NCBI RefSeq assembly: GCF_014204975.1
Contig: NZ_JACHMM010000001.1
Coordinates: 1,550,001 to 1,614,000 of the forward strand
Source: Jiangella mangrovi
GTDB lineage: Bacteria; Actinomycetota; Actinomycetes; Jiangellales; Jiangellaceae
DNA: 64,000 nt
Direction of reading: 5' to 3'
Shown here: in pieces, positions 8,274 through 16,710 of the stretch
Layout of the letters: each line of letters starts with the position of its first letter
Position numbering within the stretch: position 1 is the stretch's first letter
Translations under genes and position numbers: made by a program
The notes under the pieces: model-generated
Databases searched by the model: none
What the model was told of the DNA's origin: nothing
What the model saw: only the letters and a program-made list of their open reading frames with translations

Positions 8274-9371
8274 TCAGTCGGTCGGAGGCCGCCCGTCCAG
8301 CGGGTCGGGCCAGACGAACCCGGTGAGGTCCGGTCCGTCCAGCTGCGGCGGCTCCTCCAGCAAGGGCAACGGGTCCAGCAGCGTCGACATGAGGTCGAAG
8401 ATCGAGTCGGCGTTGTGCACCCGGATGAGTCGGGTGGTGGCCTCGGGGTCGTCGTTGAAGTGCTGGTGCCAGCACCAGTGGTCCACGACGATGAGGTCGC
8501 CCTCCGCCCACGTGTAGGAGTCCTCGTCGATGTCGCTGTGGCCGTGCCCCTTGACGACGTAGAGGTACGCGTCGCCGCCGTGGCGGTGCCGGGCCTGCCA
8601 CCGTCCGGGCGCCAGCTCGTGCATGACGGCGGTCAGCCCGGACGTGCGGTAGCCGATGGACTCGTCGACGAGGAACATGCTGCGCGCACCGCGCTTGGTG
8701 ACCCGCGGCGTGACGTCGTCCCAGGCGGTGTGCAGGCGCGAGTCGCTGGTGTCGACGCGCGAGTTCAGCAGCCGGGTGAGTCGACGGGCGTAGGGGTCGG
8801 CCGGGTCCAGCCGGTCGCCGAGCAGGTTCGACGCGGCCGACTTCGGCGGCGGGGGCAACTGGGCGAACGGCTCGTCGCCGGCGTCCTCGAGCAGGGCCAG
8901 CCCGAAGTACTCGAACATCGGCCCGACGCTCCAGGACATGTACCGCGCGTCCTTGGCGGACTCGTTGCCGTGACGGTGCCAGCTCCACGCCGGGATGTAG
9001 ACGGTGTCCCAGGGCTTCCAGTCGACGCGGACGCCGTTGATCTCGGTCCAGCCGGTGCCGGCGGTGACCCACATGACGGCGTCCCACGAGTGCCGGTGGA
9101 TGGTCGACGTGGCGCCGGCCGGGATCTCGTGCAGGTCGGTCGCCATGACGTCGGTGGGCCGGACCCCGTCGGCGCCCATGTAGACGCCGCGGCGCATCCG
9201 GCGCAGCGGGCTGTCCTCGATGACCACGTCGGCCTCGCGGACCACGGCCGTGCGCCGCTTGCGGGCCTCCTCGACCACGGACGCGCGGCGCTTGTTCTGC
9301 ACGTCGTAGTGGGTGGCGCCTTCGCTGTAGTCCTCGGCGCCGCTGAAACGGCCGTCCAACCTGCTGCTCAC
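8274..9371 (-). CDS. Bicupin protein, gentisate 1,2-dioxygenase-like
   Basis: This 365-residue protein has two cupin barrels. The first (about residues 85-140) has HRHSWDAVMWVTAGTG with WSWHRHGNES; the second (about 250-310) has ARHRHGGDAYLYVVKGHG with WCWHQHFNDDPEA. Each supplies the His/Glu-type ligands for one metal ion, so both sites may be occupied. The two-barrel arrangement is that of gentisate and related ring-cleaving dioxygenases, but the family also holds non-catalytic sensors. It has its own promoter at 9415-9442 and leads a two-gene unit with the NicX-like gene. The HQHFND signature recurs in the single cupin at 13344-13883. Confidence 0.72.
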   Translation of the reverse strand: MSSRLDGRFSGAEDYSEGATHYDVQNKRRASVVEEARKRRTAVVREADVVIEDSPLRRMRRGVYMGADGVRPTDVMATDLHEIPAGATSTIHRHSWDAVMWVTAGTGWTEINGVRVDWKPWDTVYIPAWSWHRHGNESAKDARYMSWSVGPMFEYFGLALLEDAGDEPFAQLPPPPKSAASNLLGDRLDPADPYARRLTRLLNSRVDTSDSRLHTAWDDVTPRVTKRGARSMFLVDESIGYRTSGLTAVMHELAPGRWQARHRHGGDAYLYVVKGHGHSDIDEDSYTWAEGDLIVVDHWCWHQHFNDDPEATTRLIRVHNADSIFDLMSTLLDPLPLLEEPPQLDGPDLTGFVWPDPLDGRPPTD

Positions 9372-9414
9372 GTCTTACCTCCGGGCGGTAGGCACAACGC
9401 GGGTGATGAGGGCG

Positions 9415-9442
9415 ACGATACTTTATTTGTTATCTACGTCAA
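9415..9442 (-). promoter_or_regulatory. Probable promoter of the bicupin/NicX-like unit
   Basis: On the minus strand TTGACG (9437-9442) is followed after 16 bases by TATCGT (9415-9420). The AT-rich spacer is unusual for this GC-rich region and contains GATAAC and, running into the -10 box, GTATC. These are half-sites like those at other promoters of the locus, but the exact 13-bp motif is absent. Confidence 0.55.
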
Positions 9443-9446
9443 TGGT

Positions 9447-9483
9447 CCGTTCGCCGCGCCGGCACGTTCGGCGCGGCGAACGG
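9447..9483 (-). terminator. Hairpin terminator downstream of the peroxiredoxin gene
   Basis: A perfect 14-bp stem (CCGTTCGCCGCGCC at 9447-9460 with its complement at 9470-9483) closes a 9-base loop, 17 bases past the bcp stop codon and just before the next promoter on the same strand. It would insulate the bicupin promoter. Confidence 0.7.
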
Positions 9484-9500
9484 GGTCCCGGTGGAACCGC

Positions 9501-9971
9501 TCAGGCCAGCCCGAGCTCCGTGCGCAACGCCGCGACGTGGCCGTCGGCCTTGACGTCGTACTGCGCCAGCTCGACGAGGCCGTCCGGGCCGACCACCACG
9601 GTCGACCGGATGACGCCCATGACCGTCGTGCCGTCCTTGACCTTCTCGCCGTACGCGCCCCATGCCTCCAGCGTGCCCTTCGAGGCGTCCGAGGCCAGCG
9701 GGAACGTCAGCTGCTCCTTCTCGGCGAACTCCACGAGCGCGTCGACGGGGTCCGGCGAGATGCCCACGACGTCGTACCCCGAGCCCGCCAGCGAGGCGAG
9801 GGAGTCGCGGAAGTCGCAGGCCTGCGTCGTGCAGCCCGAGGTCATGGCCTTCGGGTAGAAGTAGACGATCACGTGCCGGCCGCGGTAGTCGGCCAGGCTC
9901 ACGCTGCCGCCGTCGGCGGTGGGAAGGGTGAAGTCGGGCGCGACGTCGCCGGCCGCGAGGCGGGTGGCCAT
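9501..9971 (-). CDS. bcp: Thioredoxin-dependent peroxiredoxin, BCP/PrxQ type
   Basis: This 156-residue thiol peroxidase reduces H2O2 and organic hydroperoxides in the cytoplasm using thioredoxin. The peroxidatic cysteine lies in YFYPKAMTSGCTTQACDF; the second Cys, five residues on, is the usual PrxQ resolving cysteine. Length is normal for the family. I use the ATG at 9971, after which the protein opens with APDFTLP, the typical N-terminal strand. It lies behind tctB with a 38-base gap and may be co-transcribed with it. Its link to the catabolic genes is unclear; protection from oxidants made by the dioxygenases or the molybdenum enzyme is one possibility. Confidence 0.93.
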   Translation of the reverse strand: MATRLAAGDVAPDFTLPTADGGSVSLADYRGRHVIVYFYPKAMTSGCTTQACDFRDSLASLAGSGYDVVGISPDPVDALVEFAEKEQLTFPLASDASKGTLEAWGAYGEKVKDGTTVMGVIRSTVVVGPDGLVELAQYDVKADGHVAALRTELGLA

Positions 9972-10009
9972 GCGGGCTCCTCCTGGTGCGAGTGGTGGGT
10001 GTGCGATGA

Positions 10010-10600
10010 CTAGCTGATGCCCAGGCCGACGAACAGGTAGCCCGTCCACGGCTGCAGGCCCATGAGCGACACGACCAGCCCGTAGGCGGCCGCGGCGCCG
10101 GCCAGGCCCGCGATGACCGCGGTGTACGGCTTCTCCTTCGCGGTCAGCATGATGGCCGCGATGAGCACGCCGGTGGTGACGACGAAGCCGGCGATCAGGA
10201 TCCCCACGTAGAACAGCACGCAGAACGCGGCCATCGCGAGGAACCGGGTGCGCCGGACCCCCTTGATGGCGATCAGCGTGTCGTAGGAGTCCTTCTCGAG
10301 CTCGTCCTCCAGCTCCTCCGCCAGGTGCTGGTGCTCGCCCTCGTGGCCCTCGGTGCGCGCGTCGGCGCGGTCGAGCACCGCCTCGGCGAGGTGCGGCAGG
10401 TGCGCCTCCTCGTGGGCGGCCTTGTCGCGCCGGACGTACAGGGTCACGATCTGCACGATCAGCGCCACGCCCGCGACGGCGGCCGTGATGGCCGGCACCC
10501 GGCCGGCGTTGTTGGAGTACGACGCCATGGTGGCGAGGTACCAGACCGTGAATCCCAGCAGGATCCACGAGACGATCAGCTCGAAGCGGCGCTCGTTCAT
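10010..10600 (-). CDS. tctB: Tripartite tricarboxylate transporter small membrane subunit TctB
   Basis: This 196-residue membrane protein has four predicted helices (roughly residues 8-26, 34-55, 120-140 and 150-195). An acidic, His-containing cytoplasmic loop of about 60 residues (EGHEGEHQHLAEELEDELEK) separates helix pairs and is longer than usual for TctB. TctB is the poorly conserved small subunit that pairs with TctA in secondary uptake driven by an ion gradient. Its start overlaps the TctA stop (ATGA), so expression is coupled. Assignment rests on position and topology more than on motif. Confidence 0.82.
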   Translation of the reverse strand: MNERRFELIVSWILLGFTVWYLATMASYSNNAGRVPAITAAVAGVALIVQIVTLYVRRDKAAHEEAHLPHLAEAVLDRADARTEGHEGEHQHLAEELEDELEKDSYDTLIAIKGVRRTRFLAMAAFCVLFYVGILIAGFVVTTGVLIAAIMLTAKEKPYTAVIAGLAGAAAAYGLVVSLMGLQPWTGYLFVGLGIS

Positions 10601-12150
10601 CGGTTGCTCCCACCTGCCTGCTCACCGGCGGCGACGGCGTCGGCCGGCGGTCCGCCCGGGGTGTTCCTCCGGTCCTTCAGCGCCTTGCGGGCCGAGCCCC
10701 AGACGACGGCAAGGAGCGTCAGGCCCAGGATCGCGGCCGTGATGGGCCGCAGGACGAAGCCGGAGCCGTAGAGCTGCAGGGCCAGCCCGAGGTTCTGGTC
10801 GACGATCGGTCCCAGCACGAAGCCGAGGATCACGCCGGCCAGCGAGTAACCCAGCGCCCGCAGCACGTAGCCGACGAAGCCGGCGACGACCGCGATGAGC
10901 ACGCTCAGCATGAACCGGGTGTCGACGAAGGCGCCGATGAGCGAGATCGCGACCAGCGGCGGCGCCAGCAGCTGCGGGCGCATGAAGGCCAGCTTCGCGA
11001 ACAGCGGCGCCATGGCCAGGCCGAGGAAGCTGGCCAGGACGTTGCTCAGCGCGCAGATCCACGCGATGAGGAAGACGATGTCCATGTGGTTGTCGATCAT
11101 CTGCGGACCGGGCACGTAGCCGAGGATCAGCAGGATGACGATGACCAGCGCCATGCCGGACGAGCCCGGGATGCCGAAGGCCAGGGTCGGGACGAACGAG
11201 CCGCCCTCCTTGGCGTTGTTGGCCGACTCCGGCGCCAGCACGCCGATGGGGTTGCCCTTGCCGAACGAGTCGGGGTCCTTCGAGCGCGCCTTGGCGTAGC
11301 CGTAGGCGCCGAACATGGCGACCGTGCCGCCCATGCCCGGGACCAGGCCGCAGATCGAGCCGATGATGCCGCCCTGGATGACCATCTTCCAGTTCTTGAC
11401 GGTGTCCCAGACGCCGTCGATGACCCGGCTGCCCTTCGCGCCCTTGATCTGCGCCGGCGCCTGCGCGGCGATGGCCTGGCCGCGCGTGTACAGGACGAGC
11501 ATCTCGGTGATGGCGAACAGGCCCATGGTCATCGCGGTGATGCCCAGGCCGCTGTTGAGCTCGAGGTGGCCGAACGTCATGCGGGAGATGCCGGTGATCG
11601 GGTCGAGCCCGATGAACGACAGCATGAGGCCGAGCGCGCCTGAGATGATGCCCTTGATCTTGGTGCGGGCGCTCGAGACACCCATGACCATGATGCCGAC
11701 GATGCCGAGCGCGAAGATCTCCGGTGGCCGGAGGTACGTGATGAGCTGCAGCGCGATCGGGATCGCCAGCAGCAGGATGACGACGCCGAACATGCCGCCG
11801 AAGGCGCTGGACGCCGCCGAGACGCCGAGCGCGCGGCCGGCCTGGCCCTTCCGGGCCATCGGATAGCCGTCGAACGTCGTGACGACCTGCTCCCCCGATC
11901 CCGGGACGTTGAACAGGATCGAGGTGATCGAGCCGCCGAACGACTGTGCGCCGTACGCGCCGAGGATGAATGCCAGGCCCTGGACCGGCTCCATTCCGAT
12001 GATCACCGGCATCAGCAGTGCCAGCGTGGCGAGCCCGGCGAGGCCGGGGAGGAAGCCGAAGACGAGTCCGATGGCCATGCCGATGGTGAGGTACACCAGC
12101 GACATGGGCTCGAGCAGCATCGTCAGACCGTCGAGGAGGGCCTGGCCCAT
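10597..12150 (-). CDS. tctA: Tripartite tricarboxylate transporter large permease TctA
   Basis: This 517-residue permease has about 12 membrane helices. Typical TctA sequences are present: FGFLPGLAGLATLALLMPV near residue 35, GAYGAQSFGGSITSILFNVP near 65 and, in the second half, GLVPGMGGTVAMFGAYGYAK and APESANNAKEGGSFVPTLAFG. The duplicated GxxPG motifs are thought to form the transport site. TctA works with TctB and the binding protein TctC (12263-13300) to import carboxylates. Possible cargo includes aromatic or heterocyclic acids, given the neighbours; that is inference. Confidence 0.95.
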   Translation of the reverse strand: MGQALLDGLTMLLEPMSLVYLTIGMAIGLVFGFLPGLAGLATLALLMPVIIGMEPVQGLAFILGAYGAQSFGGSITSILFNVPGSGEQVVTTFDGYPMARKGQAGRALGVSAASSAFGGMFGVVILLLAIPIALQLITYLRPPEIFALGIVGIMVMGVSSARTKIKGIISGALGLMLSFIGLDPITGISRMTFGHLELNSGLGITAMTMGLFAITEMLVLYTRGQAIAAQAPAQIKGAKGSRVIDGVWDTVKNWKMVIQGGIIGSICGLVPGMGGTVAMFGAYGYAKARSKDPDSFGKGNPIGVLAPESANNAKEGGSFVPTLAFGIPGSSGMALVIVILLILGYVPGPQMIDNHMDIVFLIAWICALSNVLASFLGLAMAPLFAKLAFMRPQLLAPPLVAISLIGAFVDTRFMLSVLIAVVAGFVGYVLRALGYSLAGVILGFVLGPIVDQNLGLALQLYGSGFVLRPITAAILGLTLLAVVWGSARKALKDRRNTPGGPPADAVAAGEQAGGSNR

Positions 12151-12220
12151 AAGCGGAGCTCCGTTACCTGCGAGTGTGCGGTTCCGTGCCGATCGCGTCG
12201 AGCGCTGCCGGCGTACGGGT

Positions 12221-12252
12221 GCGGGGCGCGCGTTGTGGACCGCGCGCCCCGC
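12221..12252 (-). terminator. Attenuator-like hairpin between tctC and tctA
   Basis: A perfect 12-bp GC stem (GCGGGGCGCGCG at 12221-12232 with its complement at 12241-12252) closes an 8-base loop, ten bases past the tctC stop on the minus strand. Placed between the binding-protein gene and the permease gene, it could reduce read-through so that more binding protein than permease is made. Confidence 0.6.
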
Positions 12253-12262
12253 AGCCGTGGTC

Positions 12263-13300
12263 TCAGTCGGCCAGCAACTCGGCCAGCGACTCGATCGACT
12301 CGTTGACCGTGCTCGAGAGCTCCATGGTGTCCGCGCGGTTCAGCGCGTTCACCGGGTAGCTCGCGGCTTCCATCTCGTCGGCGTAGCCGCTCTCCGACGC
12401 CGCCGCGAAGATCGCGTCGGCCAGGAAGTCGGCGCGGTCGTCCGGCACCCCGGGCGGACCGACGACCATCCGCTCGAGGTCGTAGATCGAGGCCAGCGGA
12501 GCCAGCTGCTCCTGCTGCGACTCGTCGCCGAACTCGCCGATGACGGGCACGTCGGGCAGCTGCTCGAGCGGCTCGTTGCTGACGGCGACCACGCCGTGCG
12601 CACCGGACCCCTCGACCATGAGCACGCCGGCGCCGCCGGAGTTCACCGACACGTCGACCTCACCGGCCAGCAGCGCGGCGTCGGCCTCGTTGCTGCCCGG
12701 GTAGCCGCCGATGATCTCGTGCGGGAAGTCGAAGACGTTGGAGATCGCCACCGCGACGTAGTACGCGTCGGACCCCACGCCGCCGAGACCGAACTTCACG
12801 GTGTCGCCGGCGTCGAGGATGTCCTGGAACTCCGTGTACTGCGAGTCCGGAGCGGTGTACACCAGCGGGGGCAGTGCGCCCAGCCGGCCGTACTGCGTCC
12901 AGTCGGTGCTCTTGAACGTGACGCCGTCGGTCCCGGTGACCTCGGCGAAGACCGCACCGGGGTAGTTGATGAGACCGATGGTCAGACCGTCCGGCTCCGC
13001 CTGGTAGACGGCGTTGGCGCCGATCAGCCCGCCGCCACCCGGCTGGTTCTCCACCCGGATGGTGGTGTCCGGCAGCTGCTCCTCGAGGTAGGGCACCAGG
13101 AGTCGCAGGTAGGAGTCGAAGCCGCCGCCCGGGTTGTAGGGCACGATCATGGTGATCGTCTTGCCCTCGTAGAAGGCGCCGGGATCCTCGTCCTCGCTGC
13201 CGGCGGTCGGCGACGCGTCGCCGCCGCATGCTGCCAGCACCAGCGCCGTGGCGACGGCGGTGCCGGTCAGCATCAGGCCTTTCGCGTATGTCCCTCGCAT
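12263..13300 (-). CDS. tctC: Tripartite tricarboxylate transporter substrate-binding lipoprotein TctC
   Basis: This 345-residue Bug-family binding protein begins with a lipoprotein signal ending in VLAACGG (Cys near 25). The mature part has the Bug hallmark GKTITMIVPYNPGGGFD, then ENQPGGGGLIGANAVYQ; these loops bind the carboxylate group of the ligand. I prefer the ATG at 13300 over the GTG at 13315 because a GGGGA ribosome site is well spaced before it. It stands upstream of tctA/tctB and downstream of a cupin gene, in one likely unit from 13883. Confidence 0.92.
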   Translation of the reverse strand: MRGTYAKGLMLTGTAVATALVLAACGGDASPTAGSEDEDPGAFYEGKTITMIVPYNPGGGFDSYLRLLVPYLEEQLPDTTIRVENQPGGGGLIGANAVYQAEPDGLTIGLINYPGAVFAEVTGTDGVTFKSTDWTQYGRLGALPPLVYTAPDSQYTEFQDILDAGDTVKFGLGGVGSDAYYVAVAISNVFDFPHEIIGGYPGSNEADAALLAGEVDVSVNSGGAGVLMVEGSGAHGVVAVSNEPLEQLPDVPVIGEFGDESQQEQLAPLASIYDLERMVVGPPGVPDDRADFLADAIFAAASESGYADEMEAASYPVNALNRADTMELSSTVNESIESLAELLAD

Positions 13301-13343
13301 GTGAAGGTTCCCCACTTCGCTCGCGGTGGCAGGCCGGGACGGC

Positions 13344-13883
13344 CTACTCGCCCTTGTCGCCCTCGGGGAAGCGCTCGATGGCGTGAACGCCGAGAGCCTT
13401 CATCGAGAAGGTGTCCTGGACGGCGAGGTAGCGGCAGGTCTCCGAGTCGCTGTCGTTGAAGTGCTGGTGCCACATCCACACCGGGAAGCTGAACAGGTCG
13501 CCCTCTTCCCAGTCGATGCGCTGCTCGTTGACGCCGTCCCAGCTGATGATGGAGTGGCCGAAGCCCTTGACGATGTAGATGACGGCCTCGGTGGTGTGCC
13601 GGTGGTTGACCGACGCGCCGCCGGGCGGGAGCTCGCTCAGGTGCGGCTGCAGGCGGATGTCGTGGCCGAGACGGTAGAACCGGGCCTTGGTGTTCCGGTA
13701 CTCCCGCGGAGTCAGGTCCGTGGTGCGGAGGTCCTTGATGAGGACGGCCTCCGTGGGCGGGTTCTTCTTGTTCCACGTCTCACGCTGGCCCATCTCGCTG
13801 TTGTGGGCCCCGCTCAGCGGTTGATCACGACGCTCGATGTCCTTGAGGTCCGGCACGGACTTGCTCTGCGGTTCCACGGTCAT
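13344..13883 (-). CDS. Single-domain cupin protein
   Basis: This 179-residue cytoplasmic protein has one cupin barrel. Motif 1 is SVNHRHTTEAVIYIVKGFG and motif 2 is SFPVWMWHQHFNDSDSE, giving three histidines and a glutamate for a metal. I use the ATG at 13883 because AGGAAGAAGG precedes it at good distance; longer readings lack a ribosome site. The WHQHFND block is nearly that of the second barrel of the bicupin at 8274-9371, so the two share ancestry. It is the first gene of a unit with tctCAB and carries the regulon-type operator at its promoter. A dioxygenase or isomerase role is plausible but unproven. Confidence 0.75.
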   Translation of the reverse strand: MTVEPQSKSVPDLKDIERRDQPLSGAHNSEMGQRETWNKKNPPTEAVLIKDLRTTDLTPREYRNTKARFYRLGHDIRLQPHLSELPPGGASVNHRHTTEAVIYIVKGFGHSIISWDGVNEQRIDWEEGDLFSFPVWMWHQHFNDSDSETCRYLAVQDTFSMKALGVHAIERFPEGDKGE

Positions 13884-13981
13884 GCGTTGGCCTTCTTCCT
13901 GTGCGTCCGACCTGGATCGGGATGGGAGCCTCCGCGACGCCCGAGCATGACGCGCGTCACTTTTCCGGGGCTCTTCGCTAG

Positions 13982-14009
13982 AGGATACATGATACAGACG
14001 GTGGGTCAA
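13982..14009 (-). promoter_or_regulatory. Promoter and operator for the cupin-tctCAB unit
   Basis: Minus strand: TTGACC (14004-14009), 16-base spacer, TATCCT (13982-13987). The 13-bp element GTATCATGTATCC occupies 13983-13995 and covers most of the -10 box, a position suited to repression. The element recurs at other promoters of the locus. Confidence 0.6.
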
Positions 14010-14060
14010 CGGTCCTGGCCGACTCGTTATCTCTGTCGACAAACGATGTCTGACCTGCTT

Positions 14061-14906
14061 CTATGACGTTACAGCAACGTCAACGTCGGCCAGCCAGCGC
14101 TTGATTCGCGCGACGGACTCGACGGGCGCCTCCCAGAAATAGCCGTGCTTGACGCCGGGCAGCACCGACAGCGTCGCCGAGGGCAGCGCGCGGGCCAGGT
14201 ACAGCGACTGGTCCACGTGGGACCCCGTTCCGCCGGCGTGCGCGTCCGCGTCGCCGACGAGCACGAAGGCGGGGTGCGCGATGAGCCGCAGCAGCTCGAC
14301 GGTGTCGTGCTGCTGCCGCGCGGTGACGTGCTGGAAGTAGTCGACCAGCGTGGGCCGGCCCTCCCAGAACGCGTCGAACAGCCAGTCGACCGGCTCCGGG
14401 TGGGCCAGCGCGTAGGACTCGGTGAAGAAGGTGTCGCGCTGCGACTTGCGGACGTAGCCGTCGTAGCCGAGCTCGACCATGCCGGCCGCCATCTTCGCGG
14501 GGATGCCGCGGGTGTGGCCGTCCTCGGCGCCGGGCAGCGGTCCGGGCCCGCTGGCGGCCAGGATCAGCCCGCCGACGCGGGCGGCGCCGTCCAGCGCCAT
14601 CCACTGCGCGACGCGGCCGCCCATCGAGTGCCCCACCACGTGCGCCGTCGAGATGCCCAGAGCCGACAGCAGCCCCAGCGCGTCGGCGGCCAGCATCCGG
14701 GTCGAGAACGCCCCGGCCGGGCCGGTGGTGCGCCCGGTGCCGCGGTGGTCGTAGGTGATGACGGTGTAGTCGCGGGCAAGGTCGTTGACCATCCCCGGCC
14801 ACCACGTGGAGCCGTTGTAGCCCGTCCCCGCCACCAGCAACAACGCCGGACCCGTGCCCGTCACCTGATAGGCGATGTCCAGATCCCCCACCCGAACCCT
14901 GCTCAT
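14061..14906 (-). CDS. Alpha/beta hydrolase
   Basis: This 281-residue serine hydrolase is cytoplasmic, with no signal peptide. The nucleophile elbow is VVGHSMGGRV near residue 92, the oxyanion region VAGTGYNGSTWW near 25, the acid is probably Asp in VGDADAH and the base His in GVKHGYFWE. GGAGGTCGG sits right before the ATG at 14906. The fold includes esterases, C-C hydrolases of meta-cleavage routes and N-formylmaleamate deformylase (NicD). A NicD-like job would fit beside an isochorismatase-type amidase and a NicX-like protein, but the fold alone cannot settle the reaction. It has its own promoter. Confidence 0.82.
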   Translation of the reverse strand: MSRVRVGDLDIAYQVTGTGPALLLVAGTGYNGSTWWPGMVNDLARDYTVITYDHRGTGRTTGPAGAFSTRMLAADALGLLSALGISTAHVVGHSMGGRVAQWMALDGAARVGGLILAASGPGPLPGAEDGHTRGIPAKMAAGMVELGYDGYVRKSQRDTFFTESYALAHPEPVDWLFDAFWEGRPTLVDYFQHVTARQQHDTVELLRLIAHPAFVLVGDADAHAGGTGSHVDQSLYLARALPSATLSVLPGVKHGYFWEAPVESVARIKRWLADVDVAVTS

Positions 14907-14927
14907 CCGACCTCCGCCGCGACGACT

Positions 14928-14974
14928 GGATTTGATTAAATATCCAAGCTAGTGGCGGGTGTGTTCCAGGTCAA
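14928..14974 (-). promoter_or_regulatory. Promoter and imperfect palindrome before the alpha/beta hydrolase gene
   Basis: Minus strand: TTGACC (14969-14974), 17-base spacer, TAGCTT (14946-14951). Directly downstream, at the expected transcript start, lies an AT-rich imperfect palindrome at 14928-14945 with outer arms GGAT and ATCC. Confidence 0.55.
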
Positions 14975-15390
14975 TGGTTCGTGAGGACGGGGTTGAACGG
15001 CCGCTCAGGCGGCGCGGCGTCGCTCGTGGCCTGTCGCGCGGGCGAACAGTGTGGGATCGCTGCGCCGACGAAGTGAGATCACGGTCGTGGACACGACACT
15101 GATGCCTCATCGATTCCGCAGCGATGCCGCAGTGATCGCCGCACGGTGACCCGGCGCTACCCCGTCGCGCCGCGTGGCTGCCCGCGCCCGGGCGCACGGC
15201 CCGGCTTGTCACGGGTGCCGAACCCGCGACCGGGCGGCGCCAAGGGTGCCGTTCGCTGGGCTCGGCAACGGTGTGGGATCGCTCCGCCGACTGGGTGGCA
15301 CTACTGTCGCCCCGGCAACAGCTACGCCACCCGCGCCCGGCAGCACCGAGTGCTTGGCTCGCTGAGCCTCATGTCTAGGCGTCCGGCAGC
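14975..15390. other. Non-coding stretch with a 20-bp imperfect direct repeat
   Basis: No reading frame here has convincing protein features. TGTGGGATCGCTGCGCCGAC at 15050-15069 recurs with one mismatch at 15272-15291. No hairpin, tRNA or recognisable RNA element was seen. Confidence 0.4.
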
Positions 15391-16608
15391 TCAGGCGGTG
15401 TCGACCCGCAGGCGGCGGATCACGACGGCGACGACGAGGGCGATGACGCCGAACACGGCCAGGGCCCAGGCGCCGCCGAACGCCGTCGCCAACGCACCGG
15501 CCACGAGGGCGAACAGCGGCCGCAGCCCCAGGTGCGCCATCGAGAAGACCGCCATGACCCGGCTGCGGAAGTCGTCGGGCGAGAGCATCTGCAGCGAGCC
15601 GCTCAGCAGCGGGATGCTCAGCGAGAACCCGATGCCGATGGGCAGCGCCCCCAGCGCCAGGACGGGCAGGCTGCCGCCCACCGCGACCACCGCGGCGCCG
15701 AGCGCCTGCAGCGCGAACGCCGTCGTGAGCATCCAGCGCCGCGGGAGCACCTTCTCGATGAGCCCGAACGTCACCAGTCCCAGCATGGCGCCGATGCTGT
15801 TGCCCATGATGATCACGCCGGCGGCGTCGGGCAGGTCCAGCTCGTGCGAGAGCGTGGGCGCCAGGGTGCGCAGGGCCTCGACGGCGGCGTTGGTGAGCAC
15901 GACGGCGAGCAGGATGGCCGGCATGAGCGGGGTGCGGGCGACGAACCGCAGCCCCTCGACGACGCCGCCGGAGCTCTTCTTCTTCACCGCGCCGCGGTCG
16001 GCCGTGGCGTCGAGGCGGATGAGGAGCATCGCCACGATCGGGCCCAGGCAGCTGACGGCGTTGAACGTGAACGCCCACGTCGGGGTGGCCGCCAGCAGGA
16101 TGACCGACGCGATGCCCGGGCCGGCGATCTGCCCGAACTGGAACTGCACCACGTTCAGCGCCGTCGCGCGGGCGACCTGCGCGCGCGGGACCAGTAGGGC
16201 GATCAGCGCGAGCATCGGCGGCTTCGTGAACGCGTTGGCTGTGCCCAGCAGGAAGCACGTGGCCACCAGCACCCAGGGCGTCAGCGAGCCCGACCCGCTC
16301 AGCACGGCCATCACCGCGGCCACCACGAGGGCGACGGACTGGGTGACGACGACCATGCGGCGGCGCTCGACGCGGTCGCCGAGGGCGCCGGCGGGCAGGC
16401 TGAAGAGCAGGTTGGGGATGAAGATGGCGAAGTTGACCACGCCGACCATGAACGGCGAGCCGGTGAGCGAGAGCATGAGGACGGAGGCGCAGACGTTGCT
16501 GGCCCAATTGCCGGGGCTCGAGACGATGCCGGCCCACCAGTAGATCGCGAAGTCGCGCCGCCGCAGCGGGCCGCGGGACTCGTCGTCCCCCGTGGGCAGG
16601 TCCGTCAT
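15391..16608 (-). CDS. MFS transporter (MFS_3/EntS-like)
   Basis: This 405-residue carrier has about 12 helices. The N-terminus (RRDFAIYWWAGIVSSPGNW) and the helix 2-3 loop PAGALGDRVERRR are typical of the MFS_3 exporter group. I chose the ATG at 16608; another ATG at 16626 would add six residues and has no better ribosome site. It is transcribed divergently from the small gene at 16711, and a perfect 11-bp palindrome within the shared gap (16670-16682) could control both. It may export toxic intermediates or take up a related compound; the sequence does not say which. Confidence 0.87.
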   Translation of the reverse strand: MTDLPTGDDESRGPLRRRDFAIYWWAGIVSSPGNWASNVCASVLMLSLTGSPFMVGVVNFAIFIPNLLFSLPAGALGDRVERRRMVVVTQSVALVVAAVMAVLSGSGSLTPWVLVATCFLLGTANAFTKPPMLALIALLVPRAQVARATALNVVQFQFGQIAGPGIASVILLAATPTWAFTFNAVSCLGPIVAMLLIRLDATADRGAVKKKSSGGVVEGLRFVARTPLMPAILLAVVLTNAAVEALRTLAPTLSHELDLPDAAGVIIMGNSIGAMLGLVTFGLIEKVLPRRWMLTTAFALQALGAAVVAVGGSLPVLALGALPIGIGFSLSIPLLSGSLQMLSPDDFRSRVMAVFSMAHLGLRPLFALVAGALATAFGGAWALAVFGVIALVVAVVIRRLRVDTA

Positions 16609-16669
16609 CCTTGCACCAACTCCCATGGAAGACGCTCGGACTTCGGACAGGCAGCGCGGATCTGATTTT

Positions 16670-16682
16670 CTATCTAAGATAC
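16670..16682. promoter_or_regulatory. Palindromic operator between divergent genes
   Basis: CTATCTAAGATAC reads GTATC-TTA-GATAG on the minus strand; TATCTAAGATA is a perfect palindrome. It lies midway between the MFS gene (minus) and the 101-residue gene (plus), and shares its half-site and 3-base spacing with the other locus operators. Confidence 0.55.
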
Positions 16683-16710
16683 TTAGCACACCCACGAGAG
16701 GAGTGGCACC

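Noticed and set aside
14949-15212. 87-residue open frame on the minus strand
   Set aside because: Arg/Pro-rich chance frame with no ribosome site or recognisable fold; typical of high-GC DNA.
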